DNA of 64,000 nucleotides from Liolophura sinensis (lineage: Eukaryota; Mollusca; Polyplacophora; Chitonida; Chitonidae), in the NCBI RefSeq assembly GCF_032854445.1, contig NC_088295.1, positions 11,025,385 to 11,089,384 of the forward strand, in the 5' to 3' direction. The translations under genes and the position numbers were made by a program. This document shows, one piece after another, positions 1 through 11,069 of the stretch. Below the pieces are notes generated by a model that had not been told where the DNA came from, searched no databases, and worked only from the letters and a program-made list of their open reading frames with translations. Positions within the stretch are counted from its first letter, which is position 1; every line of letters starts with the position of its first letter.

Positions 1-3000
1 TTTCATAACTGCCCTTAGAGTCCTTCGAAAAAAAATCCGATTTTTTTTATATAAAAGGTTTAATTCCCTTGCTAATCTAATTAACTTCTTCAAGCCATGT
101 ATTAAAGCCTCTGTTAACTCGAGTGCTGTCCACGCATTTGTTTTGAGTATAACGCATTCTGCAGATGGAATGGTCCAAACCGTAGCCATGTATTTCTGGT
201 AAACAGATGTAAAACCTTAGAAAATATTTAAATGTATCGCTTTACTTGTTCGATGTTTAGCGTGATTGGGAAAGCAGAAATTAAAAGTTGAGGATGCCGT
301 TAAGAAATAACTATAATTTCATAAGTATAGGTAAATGCAAAATTTTGTTAGGTGTAATATAGCCGCATTTACCCTAATGTGTTAGTGTTAGTTACATATT
401 AGGTTTATTGTGTTGACGGTCCATTTCAACAGACTTTCACATTTGGAGAATAAGACTTTAGTTAGACTGTTATCAACAGAATGTTAACGATGTGCCCATG
501 TTCTATTCAACGGGTCACACAGTGAGTTGGGCATACTCCCGACACACATTGGCCGTTAACAGAAGCTACGAGAGTGCTGGTAAACTCCCCTCTACAATAA
601 GTCAATGATAGCTAATGTAGTCCTATTATGACCCTGATGCAGTGGACGTACTTTTCTATATAGAGCCACTTTTAACATCAGTTTAATTTCTCGGAATAAT
701 AACGTTATTTTCTTCTTTTCCCAGAGGACGATTGTCACTGAACTGAAGTCAATTCTTGCCAAATAGCAAGCAACAAAATTAAGCGAGTATTATGTGATAG
801 CAAGGCAAATGCAATGTCTTGAATTTATAAGTACGTAGGAAATGTCCGCTAGGCTTGTAATTGAATACAGCATGGTTATATCAAGGTTTACATGCAGTCA
901 AGATTCATCCCAGGAGAGAAGCCCGAAATCAGCTGTTATTGTTGACATAAACGACCTGTGAATCTAACCAAATTCAGTCCAGTCAATCATATTATGAAGT
1001 GTTATGGCTGTAGGGTTTTGAACATGTACATGTGGCCCTAAACCTTCAGGTAAAGTGTGAACACAAAGTACTCGAGGTGTTAACCCGGTCGTGTGTAATT
1101 GGCCTTGTTGCGGTGAATTTTGTCGCCACGTAATGAGAAAATCTAATTGTTGTCTACTAAGTATCGCCAGCTGAATTAAGCTCACATAACCTCCGTTCGA
1201 GGCAGGTTCGCTGGACTTTGCCACATCTCAAAGAAAGCAATATAGGCGGCAAATATTCTAACTTTTTATCCAAGCCCTAATAAATCATTCTTCAGTCGTG
1301 ACAAGGGCGCCCCAGCACCGTCTCGTTCAACAACCTAAACATGCCACTGCTCATTTATGTCCAACAGCCGTGTATTCATCTGGAAACAGAAGATACCCCA
1401 CTATAGATCGTCCTACTCCCCTTGCTTTGTCTGGTTCTTTGTCACGATTTTATAGCCCCGCTTATTATCTGGGGGACAGCAATCATGACACAAATCGTGT
1501 TGGACTGTTTTGAACTAACTTGAAGTAACAAGAGGCTTTTTCCATGTGGAGGCCTGTGTTGACATGGCCTGCTTGACTGCTATAAACTTTTCAAACGTTT
1601 GAAGATTCACTTTCAGCTGTTGTGAGTTGTTCCCTTAATACCCCAAGAGATAATAGTAGCATAGCCTGTTTTAGTTTTTTTCACATACCCAACATATTAG
1701 ATAAGTACCAAAACATGTCCAAGTTAATAAGGAAGGAATCTGTTTACATGAGTCATTAATTTAGAAGCCGTTGTGAATGAGTGTATCTTGATGAAAATGT
1801 CGTTTTCTATTCTTCTGAAACTAAGATATTCCAGATTCGAATCTCATTTCTTCGTGTATTAATGTCATTAATTACAAACATTGCTCTGTGTTGTAGTCGC
1901 ACAAACCGAGAAGTCACATGACCAGGTTTGGTCATGTGACCAGGTTTGGGTACAGAAGTTGTTCGAAATGACTGTCTCAACTTATGATAGGCTAAGTGCC
2001 AGCAGATTATCTTCAGACATCTTCAGACTTCATCTTCAGACTGTGAAAGTTTATTTATATTCTAGAATAGAAAAGATTTATCTGTTTGTCTTCCGGTGTA
2101 CTTTTTTTCATCAAACTTTGATATTTTATAAATATGAAGTAAAACCTAATTGTAACTCTGTCTTAAAGCTCAGCTTAGCCCTTTTTTCATGTAAGAAACA
2201 AAACGTATCTGGCGTTTACCACACAGAGATATTTAGTCTCAAGAATTCAGGATTTATGGCCAATAACATGTGAATGCATACGTTTAATGGCTGATGTCCT
2301 ACGGACATGCCTACAGGCACTAAAATACCCGTTTTTAAATAATGTCTTAAGACAGTTTCTTTACTTTGACTCTCCTTACCAAATGCTCTCTCAATGAATT
2401 ACTCGACAGACTGAACAAGCCTTGTCAACACCGCTTGGTAACACAAATGCCTACAGACACATACTGACAATAAAGAAATGTGATTTAAGAATGTGAAATT
2501 AATACGGTAAAAAAATGTGAAATATCAATATGATGTCAGCCCCGTAAGCAGGGTTTTTGTTTGATTTTGTAGAGTATGTTCTGCTGCCAAAAGCGCATAA
2601 GAAGCTTAGTACTGCCAGAACAAAAGACCATTAATGCATTGCGAGCACGTACTTTTTCAAAACTTTTTTGTACTGTGCTATTAAGCTGTAAGAAGAAAAC
2701 TACCTCGTCCTCAAGACGATGATGATTGCGATCTTAAGTGGATTTAAGTAGTCAAATGAGATTCCATGTCACATCACGCGGCAGGGATAATGGGATATCT
2801 CTTCTTCAAGGTGACACCTAAAGGGATGACCCAATTATCTCTGCGGACGATGAAAAACAATGTCTTAAACGTTGTTTTGTTCAGGACAAACGTCGGGTTT
2901 CTCCAGAGAAAATTATTCCGAGCTGGTACTTACTCGTGATTTTTTGTACTATTAGTGCTTGTGAAGCCGTACACTTTTTACTATTCTGCAAATTTTGCCA

Positions 3001-3348
3001 CATATTAACTGTGGAAATTGTTAAATATTCTTACGCATTTTCCACCATGAGCCGTGGTAAAGCCGTTCCACGTTTAATAGAATGACTTGTAAAATTGTTA
3101 CACTTACTTAACATCAGTCAAAGCTTTCATAAACAATGAACTCCATGTACCTAAATCGAGAATTCAATATGCAAAATCTGTCGAATTTTTCAGCAAAAAT
3201 TTATAATAACAGACATGCATTTTGCATTTCCAGTAATAGCCCTGTATTAAGACTGAATTCGTCCATCTTATTAAAAAAACAAGCATTAATATACACCGCC
3301 AGTTTCACTATGCTGAGAAAGTCGGAATAAAGCCACCTCTTCGGTCGT
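1..3348. other. non-coding stretch, no gene recognised
   Basis: AT-rich sequence with only short, unconvincing ORFs on both strands. The minus-strand ORF at 964-1224 (86 codons) and the plus-strand ORF at 1881-2273 (130 codons) show no motif I recognise, no signal peptide and no convincing start context. I saw no TM6/TM7 exon of the GPCR at 4126-4914 here, although that is the direction in which its gene continues. The only structure noted is the hairpin at 1915-1938. Confidence 0.5.
1915..1952. repeat. 10-bp perfect inverted repeat overlapping a direct repeat
   Basis: CACATGACCA and TGGTCATGTG form a perfect 10-bp stem around a GGTT loop (1915-1938). The segment GACCAGGTTTGG is then repeated directly, so the hairpin and the direct repeat share bases. 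This can arise by replication slippage. No function can be assigned. Confidence 0.6.
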
Positions 3349-3480
3349 ACGTTGGAAGGTCTGCTAACAACCTGCGGATGGTCCTCAGTTTCCGCTCGCC
3401 ATTGTGTAGCCACCGTCGTAAAAGTGAAATATACTTGAGTACGACGCAAAATACCAATCAAATCAAATAAATCGAATAAA
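3349..3480 (+). repeat. SINE fragment (3' part), family A
   Basis: This diverged copy has the family A landmarks: a CCTGCGGATGG block, a GCCACCGTCGTA block, then AAAGTGAAATATACTTGAGTACG and an AAATAAAT-rich tail. The same landmarks occur, in either orientation, near 3.9, 10.2, 31.7, 54.9, 55.1 and 61.7 kb. Only the 31.7 kb copy keeps the tRNA-like head. Confidence 0.75.
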
Positions 3481-3744
3481 GTCATTATATAACAGTTCAA
3501 TCGTAGAAGATATATTGCCCGACGATGGCACTAAGCGAGGGAACCATGGTAAAAAGCGACAGAATTATAGTACTTAATTGCACTTTCATAGGTGGAAGAA
3601 ACCGGGCTGATCAGAGTGACTTACACTGACTACTAACTTAACCTGGGCATGTGATCAGTTTAATAAACGACAAGACGATAAGCTAAGCGGTACCTATATT
3701 ATGAAATATTTGGCTTCAGGAATGCAACTGCAATTGCCTTTCGT

Positions 3745-3855
3745 AAATCCATCCGTGAATGAGGTATTTCATGTTCAGACGTCATGAACAGACGTCTAGC
3801 CCTAAGACGAAATTCCAGACTGGTAGAGACCAGTTCACCTGACTATGGGTTATTC
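3745..3855 (+). repeat. direct repeat, copy 1 of a pair flanking the GPCR exon
   Basis: About 111 bp beginning ATAAATCCATCCGTGAATGA and ending CTATGGGTTATTCC, roughly 90% identical by eye to 5122-5233 in the same orientation. It contains CAGACGTC..GAACAGACGT, an imperfect short palindrome. The two copies lie on either side of the GPCR coding exon. Confidence 0.85.
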
Positions 3856-3910
3856 CCGTAGATCCCTTTTTGTGTCGTATATTCGTAATATGCAGAATGA
3901 CAACGTGAGT

Positions 3911-4041
3911 CTATTTATTTCATTGATTTCACGGTGTATACAAGAATATTTCACTAATACGACGGCGGCCAGCATTATGGTTGAAGGAAACCAGACAAAG
4001 CCTTGGGGAAAACCACGACCACCCGCTAGTACTTTTCCAAC
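3911..4041 (-). repeat. SINE fragment (3' part), family A, reverse orientation
   Basis: Reads ATTTCAC.AATACGACGGCGGCCAGCATTATGG, then a diverged GGAAACC..GGGGAAAACCACGACC block, which is the reverse complement of the family A body. The A/T tail remnant is at 3911-3930. The tRNA-related head is missing, so this is a 5'-truncated copy. Confidence 0.8.
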
Positions 4042-4125
4042 ATAGAACAACGCGCATCAGTAATCTGTATTTTCATCTTTATGGTTGTTTTATTACCACA
4101 TTATAGGCATCAACTTGTAACAAAC

Positions 4126-4914
4126 CTTTTTTTTAGACTCCACAACTTTTCTGTCCCTATTGCCGTGAGCTTCCCCAGGTATTTTCTTCACCCACATGAT
4201 AAAACACACCCGTCCATAAGTAAAGATGAAGACGACCAGGGGTATGGCGTATTGCATTACCATGACAACGACACTGTATAGACTGCGATACTTCTCCCCC
4301 TCATCTGACCAGTCCGTCCACATCTCGTAACAGCTGGGGAGTTGCTGGGGGTCGTCCGCTAAGACGACAAGGCGGGAGGTGAGCGCTGTGGGTAGAGATA
4401 TCAACAGGGACAAGAACCATATAAAGAACACAGTAATCAGGGCCTGTTTCTTGGACAATTTTCTCCTTAGGGGATGTACAATGGCTATGTACCTGTCAAC
4501 ACTGATGGCCAGCAGCGTAAAGGAGCTGACAAAAACGAAGACGCACTGCAAGTAGAGGACAGTAGGACACATGAAGGCACCAAATGCCCAATAGTTCAAC
4601 AGCATGTTAGAAATGAATGAGAACGGAATGCAAAAAACAGCCATGAAAAGATCGCCACAGGCGAGATTCACAATAAACATGTTCATGGCGGTCCTCATGC
4701 GCCTCGAGGTGACGATCACATAGCACACAATACCATTACCACCGATCGCCAAACAGATAATCAAGCCGTAAATGGCAATGATTATTACTTGTAGATACAC
4801 AGGTGTGAGCGACGCCTCTTCACATTGTAAGGTTGTGTTCATTACGGTCTCATTTAGCCCGATAAGATGCTTTGAGCCATTCTCAGCCGGCGAGCACATG
4901 TTGAAAGTGATTAC
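4126..4914 (-). CDS. class A neuropeptide GPCR exon (RYamide/luqin/NPY receptor-like), TM1-TM5
   Basis: This encodes the first two thirds of a rhodopsin-family receptor at the plasma membrane. From the likely ATG at 4899 it reads 258 codons to the exon end: an extracellular N-terminus with several N-x-S/T glycosylation sites and no cleaved signal peptide, TM1 with GNGIV, TM2 with NLACGD, the ECL1 tryptophan (NYWAFG) and the TM3 cysteine. TM3 ends in SVDRYIAIVHPL (the DRY motif), followed by TM4, an ECL2 cysteine and TM5. The coding frame reaches AAG followed by GTTTGT, a good splice donor in phase 0 at 4126/4125, and the ORF runs on only ten codons beyond it. A CCACAG acceptor lies 15 nt upstream of the ATG, so the 5'UTR is probably split too. 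The VFVSSFTLLAISVDRYIAI stretch resembles arthropod RYamide and lophotrochozoan luqin receptors. A general NPY/tachykinin-type assignment is the alternative. I did not find the TM6-TM7 exon. Confidence 0.9.
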
Positions 4915-5121
4915 CTGTGGACGGATATTAAAGTCACGTGTCACTAATTACACGGCCAGAACATCCAAACAAAACTGAGTCTGTTCCTGTGGCAGAAAAA
5001 AGCATTGGTCAATGTTGCCCATTCGATGCACAAGAACACTTTCATTTTTGTCGCTTACCACATTGAGCGGCAGCTTTCGGGTTTACAACAGCAAACTCTC
5101 AACACTATCTGAGTGACTTCA

Positions 5122-5233
5122 ATAAATCCATCCGTGAATGAGGTATTTCATGTTCAGACGTCGTGAACAGACGTGTAGTCCTAAGGCAAAATTCCAGAGT
5201 GGTAGAGACCGGTTCACCTGGCTATGGGTTATT
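5122..5233 (+). repeat. direct repeat, copy 2 of a pair flanking the GPCR exon
   Basis: Second copy of the segment at 3745-3855, same orientation. Differences are scattered substitutions (for example GACGTCGTGAACAG against GACGTCATGAACAG). A minus-strand 75-codon ORF directly after it (5236-5463) has one hydrophobic stretch but no recognisable identity. Confidence 0.85.
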
Positions 5234-5239
5234 CCTCAC

Positions 5240-7460
5240 TTCGGCGCGGTGTGGTTCTCTCTCTTGTTATGGTACACGTAATCAAGCCAGACTGAAGAGA
5301 CCAGCATTAGCAGTATATCGCAGGCCAATAGTATAGTAGACGCTAACTCCTTCACTTTGGCAGGAAGTCTCTGGTGTGAGCTGCAAATCACTGACCAGCA
5401 GTCATCCCGATCCTGTAATATAATAGATTGTCCAGTTAATGGGTGGAAGACGTGCATGGGCATAAACTGTTATACACAGCTTTAATGAATAGGATTCCCA
5501 TTAGTGGAGAATCATTGGCTACTTTTACAAACATTTACGCTGGAATTTGCATAGGCATTGGGAATAAGAGGGCATTAGTGTCTATTGTTCGTGAGATGAC
5601 ATCAAACATACAAGGGATGTCATGGGGGAATAGTAGTGTTTTTGGTTAAAGAAACCAAACTGTCATTTTCTAAGTTAAGAGCTTATCCATATTAAGGGGT
5701 TTTCACACCCATCACAAAGTGAAAAGTCGATAATGTAGTCGTGAGTAAAGAGGAAGCAATGGTAGTCAGTTGTGTCGTTCATCATATACGGTTCAGAGCA
5801 GAACTTTAACGTTAAGGGGCGGACAATCTGCTGAATACAGACCACCTTAACACATGGACATGCCTCTAAACCTTTACGACATAAAATGAAACGATATCCA
5901 TGGAGTACTCGTCCAGCTTCTTATTCGTTTGGGTGATTATATGCACTGCCTTTAACCATTTGCTTCGTTTGCTTCGAGAAATCACTTTGGTGCTGTAATA
6001 TTGGCATATTCACCGAGTCTTTCAGCAGTACAGTTATAAGGTCCGACCAAAAAAAATAATAAATAAATAAATAATCGGTAACGAACTGTACAAAACCGTC
6101 AAAAAAATTTATTTTATGTTCAATTAAAATTTGTATCTTGCAGCAACCCATTTTTCTTGTCAAACACACACATTGGTTAATGAGGAGAAACAATGTCGGC
6201 GTAATATTTGATAAAAACGATGGGTAATGGTTAGATTATCCTTCAGCATCCTGCTAGGATCTCGTTAGCGACAACTAATTTAGAAAATTTGTCAGGAAAC
6301 ATTGTCTTTGACATTTCTCATTTATTTTTTATCAAAGTGAGTCATAGCTAGATTATGAAACAGAAAGGACTAAATGTATAAATAACTTGTTGCGGGCATT
6401 ACAGAGTTGAATCATTTTAATTGGGTCAAACGATACCATCTTTGTCTAATCACTTTCTGTCATAGTTCCCTGATTACGCATTTGCAAATAAGACATCATT
6501 TGTTGTGTTGAAGCCGTCAATTGTCAACGTCCAGGGGTCAGATATTTGCATGAACAAGAGAGTCTGTACCTGTTAATATCAACCTCATTTCAGTGACAAA
6601 TCGAAAGAATCTCATTGTCTCAGAGTCATCAAATCGTTCCGCAGGCTGCAAACAAATCCGCTTTGAGAAATAATTTATGCCTTTCTAATTACTTTCCCAA
6701 ACATTCCTCATTACCAATCTGCCTGTGATTGATCCGTTTGGGGTGGTATTAGATGATAATCTCGATCTTGATTCGAAGATGATCGAGAGGTACAAGCAGA
6801 TAACCACTTCAGTCGGCAAACGACCACTGAAAGTGGCTGTCATAAAACGAGACGCGATAGATACATTAACGGCTGCTAACTCGTTCTGACCCCGACCTTC
6901 AGACATGAGTTAACATCTTATCAATGTCCGTCCATTTCTTACTCTATCATCTCGCAGAAGCCCAACCAGATCCCGTCTGTGTTGTGAGAATATCTCTTCA
7001 GGGACGATCATGCCTGGTCGTGTAGGGTCAGTTTCTCTCTGACGGAAGATCGAAAAAATGAGTGAGGTAAATCGCTTCTTGAAGTATCTACACATGAAAG
7101 TGGGTGCATGGGATCAGGCAAAGGATGATAACAACGAAGACGTGTGATTACCGACTCCTGCTGACTCGAACTCTCCTAAAATTGAGACTAATAGTGTCTA
7201 GTCGACCTAAGCGTGCGACATCCAGTCAGTGGTTACTTTAGGGCACTTAGTTCTACATATGGGGTTATCCTCTCAATACAACAAGTCGGTAACTACTACT
7301 TTCGGAGCTGTCCATATTCCAAATTGTAACCCCATCCTCCAGCTGTAAAAGTGTATTATCAATACTAAGACAGTTCCGAGTCACTGTTAATTTACCGAGC
7401 AATGAAACGCTATGCCATTCATCACATACGTGTGAAAAAGTTTTTTCATCAGCGTCATTG
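5240..7460. other. non-coding stretch, nothing recognised
   Basis: Only short ORFs without motifs occur. An (AAAT)n-like run sits near 6055-6075. No repeat shared with the rest of the window was noticed. Confidence 0.4.
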
Positions 7461-7464
7461 GCAG

Positions 7465-7509
7465 TCCCACCACCCCCCACCCCCACCCCCCCCCCCCCCC
7501 CCCACCCCC
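7465..7509 (+). repeat. C-rich homopolymer/simple repeat
   Basis: The tract is almost pure C with scattered A (CCACCCCCCACCCCCA then about 18 C). It gives a spurious glycine-rich start to the minus-strand ORF at 7265-7486. Its length is likely to be uncertain in the assembly. Confidence 0.95.
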
Positions 7510-10200
7510 AAAAAGCTCCAAATTCGGAATTTCTGTTTCTTGGGTTCTTCGGCTGCTCACTTATTGGATGAGTAGTTAGTTCAGATCAATGAGCGAAACA
7601 CACACACAAATAGACGAGCCATCAAAATACAGAGTGTATTGTAACATATCAAAAGTTTCCTGGCAAAAATGCTCAATCGTAACTCTAGCAACCTCAGACA
7701 TGAATCTGGCGAGATGCTGCATGTTATACAAGATCATTGTCTGCAACCTCCGCACTTAATAACGGACTGTCTGCGTTAATAGAGCTGGTGAGTCAAGGGC
7801 GGTAGAAAACAACACTAACCGATCAAAGAATTAGCACACCTATACGATCGATTCGTGCCATGTCCCAGCCGAGTAATTTACAAGCTTTGCCATAAACCAG
7901 TATCCAGTAACTGCCAACGGAGAACTCGGTCAGCTTACGTGTATATCAAACAGTCTGGACGCCAGAACACCTATTCTTACATAAACTACCAGCCTATACA
8001 TGAGCTTGATAGATGCACATTCATTATTCCAGACCAACATCTAAAACAGCCTTCAACATGCCTCCAACAAATGTTGGAAACTAGGTTTGGATAATTGTAA
8101 AGCTTGGCAATGAACAGTTTTCAGTGCTGCCAGAAAGACACACTTGATGTACTGACAACCTGACAAGTAGAACGCATTGCATGTTGTAAAATATTTATTC
8201 TGTTGGCATTTTACATGCAGTTGGTATTTAAACATGTCTGGGCGATGGTGTTGTCACACGATGACCGCCCAGCATCTATCCTCGGTTTTAATAAGTAACA
8301 TATTTCTAGGAAGTGTTTTTATATAAGCTATACTGATTTTATTATGTTTGGTACCTAAATTAGCCTACAGCTACAATTTTAGCAGAGAAACGCGTACGCA
8401 AAGACACATGTAGATTTTTCAACAAAAGATGAATGTGAATGCGGTTAATCAGCGGACGCGAGAACAAACCAACGCGATTTTGCCGTCTACTTGACAGTCT
8501 GTCTAACATATATAGCAGTCAGCCAGCGATTGTTCAATGGTCAGTGGCTGATCAGCTACGCCCAAAACAAGAGAATGGTGTCCCTATCCGTATACGTTTC
8601 TAACCTGACTGTGTTTCAAGGCTTCAGTTCAATTTCTCTCGAATCGATGTTGCATTGAGACGCTTTGATCCACACAGTTTCGTTCACCTTTAGAAGCCAA
8701 GACTCTATGTAACAATAAGAGCGTAGGATAACGTACCTGAACAGTAATCTTTTCTTAATTCTGTACATACATGAATATAGTAAAATTAAATCATTTTGCA
8801 CATGAGATATTTAATTAAGCACATATATATATATATATATATATATATTGCAACTGACCTGTCCTGAATCGCATGCTTCCGTTTTCCTCTTTCATCTTGC
8901 TCCGGTAGCTGGGATACAGGAGGCTTTACGAACGGAATCCCGTATGAGTGACACATTTATATTGTACCATCAGCCGGAGATGAGTTCAGTCGTATCCTTG
9001 AGATTTGTCAGTTAGACTAAATCCGTCGCAGTCATAGATATCCGCCCGCTGCTGTCGCCATTAACTCCAAAAGTGTCAGATTTTCCACATATCACTGGTA
9101 CAATAGGTGGGATACTTTTGGAGAGTGGTATTTCCGAAACTCCAATAAAACTTCCATCAGTGCTGATTGCTGACTCGCTCCTGTGGCTGTGTTGTCTACT
9201 TGTAGCCGCGGCATGCAAATAAAGCAAGCAGGAAGAATGCTTGGTGGCACCAGCGACTCATTACTGCCAACGGGAGTTCATTGGGCTATCTGGCGTTATG
9301 AATGCGGAGAGTCATATGTAGTAACACCTGCCATGGTCGTTATATGCAATTCTGGCGCCCAATCATTCTCCCCACAACCGTCGGCATTGTTTAGAGGGAC
9401 AGTGTGATTTCAGCCTGAAGGCAGATAACTCATGCTTATTTATACAGGAACAGAGATAAGACGCAAGCAATGCGCGCCGCGTCACTGCTTACATTGAGCT
9501 CATTTAAACTCCATACGAAAAAATCACATCAATTTGTCACTAACATGAGCTTGTCGAAAGAAAACAGTTAACGTGTCATAAATTTAGTATTACCTGTAAA
9601 CGGGATAAAAACATCTCTGTAGAAGATGAGAGTTTTTCTCTGTTTGATGATAGAGCCTTAGTGTCTGCGAGCCTCGCTTCAGCTATCTTGCAGCCCCCCA
9701 GTCTCGGTGGAACTTTTAGAGTGAAAATCAGTGTAACCCGAACAGTTTGCAAGGCGCGCTCCGCCTGGTCACAACATCAGGCTGATTAAGGTGACTGATT
9801 ATAATTCGTCACGTGCTTTGTAAATTGTTACCAGTTGAAATACCTTTCTGTGATGCCGCCTGGTTAAAATAAATTTATCAACGTCTAGGAGACATTCCTG
9901 TTCTTTACATACTGGACAATCTGATTCAAAGCACAAACACTGTAAGGCGACGACTTCACATAGTACAGGTGTTACACATAAACATATGTTTTATATGAAT
10001 TATTTGAGGAAACACTAATCGCCAGATCTTTCCCCATCTGGAAAAAACGAATAGTAGCAGAAACATTAATTTCAGATTTGCATTATACACTCCCCTCCTC
10101 TCCCATTACTTCCAAAATTAAACGTACATTTCTGTCACATCCGTTCTTATGGTACATACATGTGCGGGTATAGTATAGATTTAGAGTCAAACAGTCAACG
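7510..10200. other. non-coding stretch with one AT microsatellite
   Basis: A short (AT)13 run lies at 8823-8848. ORFs at 7855-8094, 9012-9227 and 9183-9407 overlap on opposite strands and show no domain signature. Nothing else was recognised. Confidence 0.4.
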
Positions 10201-10202
10201 TC

Positions 10203-10373
10203 ATGCTGGCTTCCTCTCCGGACTTACCTGGAAGGTCTTCCAGCAATCTGCGGATGGTTGTGGGTTTCCCCCGAGTTCTGCCCGGTTTTCTTCCACCACA
10301 ATGCTGGTCGCTGTCGTATAAGTGAAATATTCTTGAGCACGGCGTAAAACATCAATGAAATAAATAAATAAAG
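10203..10373 (+). repeat. SINE copy (3' two thirds), family A
   Basis: Forward-orientation copy: CTGGCTTCCTCTCCGGAC, then GGAAGGTCTTCCAGCAATCTGCGGATGG, GAGTTCTGCCCGGTTTTC, CACAATGCTGGTCGCTGTCGTA, GTGAAATATTCTTGAGCACGGCGT, and an AAATAAATAAATAAAG tail. It matches the body of the 31.7 kb copy. The tRNA-like head is absent. Confidence 0.85.
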
Positions 10374-10760
10374 GGCAAAATGCTACTAAAACGAGAGCAG
10401 AAGAAATGTATGAAAGCGGATTGGCTGGCTAATCATGTGGTTAAATAGTTAGAGATAGTGAACTCCCTAAGCATAAAATAATGGCAGAGGACAGAATTCG
10501 ATGGCTGAAGCCTTTAACATAAATCACCAAGCTCTGGACAGTCCTATAGAAGTGTCGTTCGCTGGAATTTCATAAGCATGTGTGAGTTTATCGAAATATA
10601 CCAGCCCTGAAGATGGATTCTTTTGTTGTACTCTTTGTAAATCTCTCCTCTAAAATTCTTTCCACCTGAAATTTGACTGCTTGATAGTTTAGAGGTAATT
10701 TGACTAATTCTTAGTTTGATTTTCTGAACCTTGTCTTTGATATAGATTTAAGACTAAAAA

Positions 10761-11066
10761 ATGGCCGTTCTAATTATCTGTTTGTTTTTACTGTACGTGT
10801 ATCTAGATGCAATCTGCATCGTAGCCACACGAGGTCAAATCCCGGAAGCCAGTGGGCCGGGCATAGTTCCTTTCAAATCAAGTCAATACCGGACTATGGA
10901 AATACAAATCGTTGAATGCGGTTGTGCGGCAACACATGCAAATGACATCACAGTTTTTCAAGTAACCATTCGAACAAAAATGCGAAACATCACAGAAAAT
11001 GGAATAAGAATAAGACGTTCGGAGGTCGTGTGTTTTGGCAGGGAGGATCCCCCGTCGCAAGTGTGA
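10761..11066 (+). CDS. short ORF with signal-peptide-like N-terminus, unassigned
   Basis: A 101-codon ORF whose ATG has a good animal start context (AAAAAATGG). The first 20 or so residues are strongly hydrophobic (LIICLFLLYVYL) and could be a signal peptide. The rest carries a CGC motif and no family I recognise. Part of it (around 10825-10850, GAGGTCAAATCCCGG) resembles a tRNA B-box, so it may be SINE-derived and non-coding. No intron signals are obvious. Treat as a weak candidate. Confidence 0.2.
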   Translation: MAVLIICLFLLYVYLDAICIVATRGQIPEASGPGIVPFKSSQYRTMEIQIVECGCAATHANDITVFQVTIRTKMRNITENGIRIRRSEVVCFGREDPPSQV

Positions 11067-11069
11067 TTG

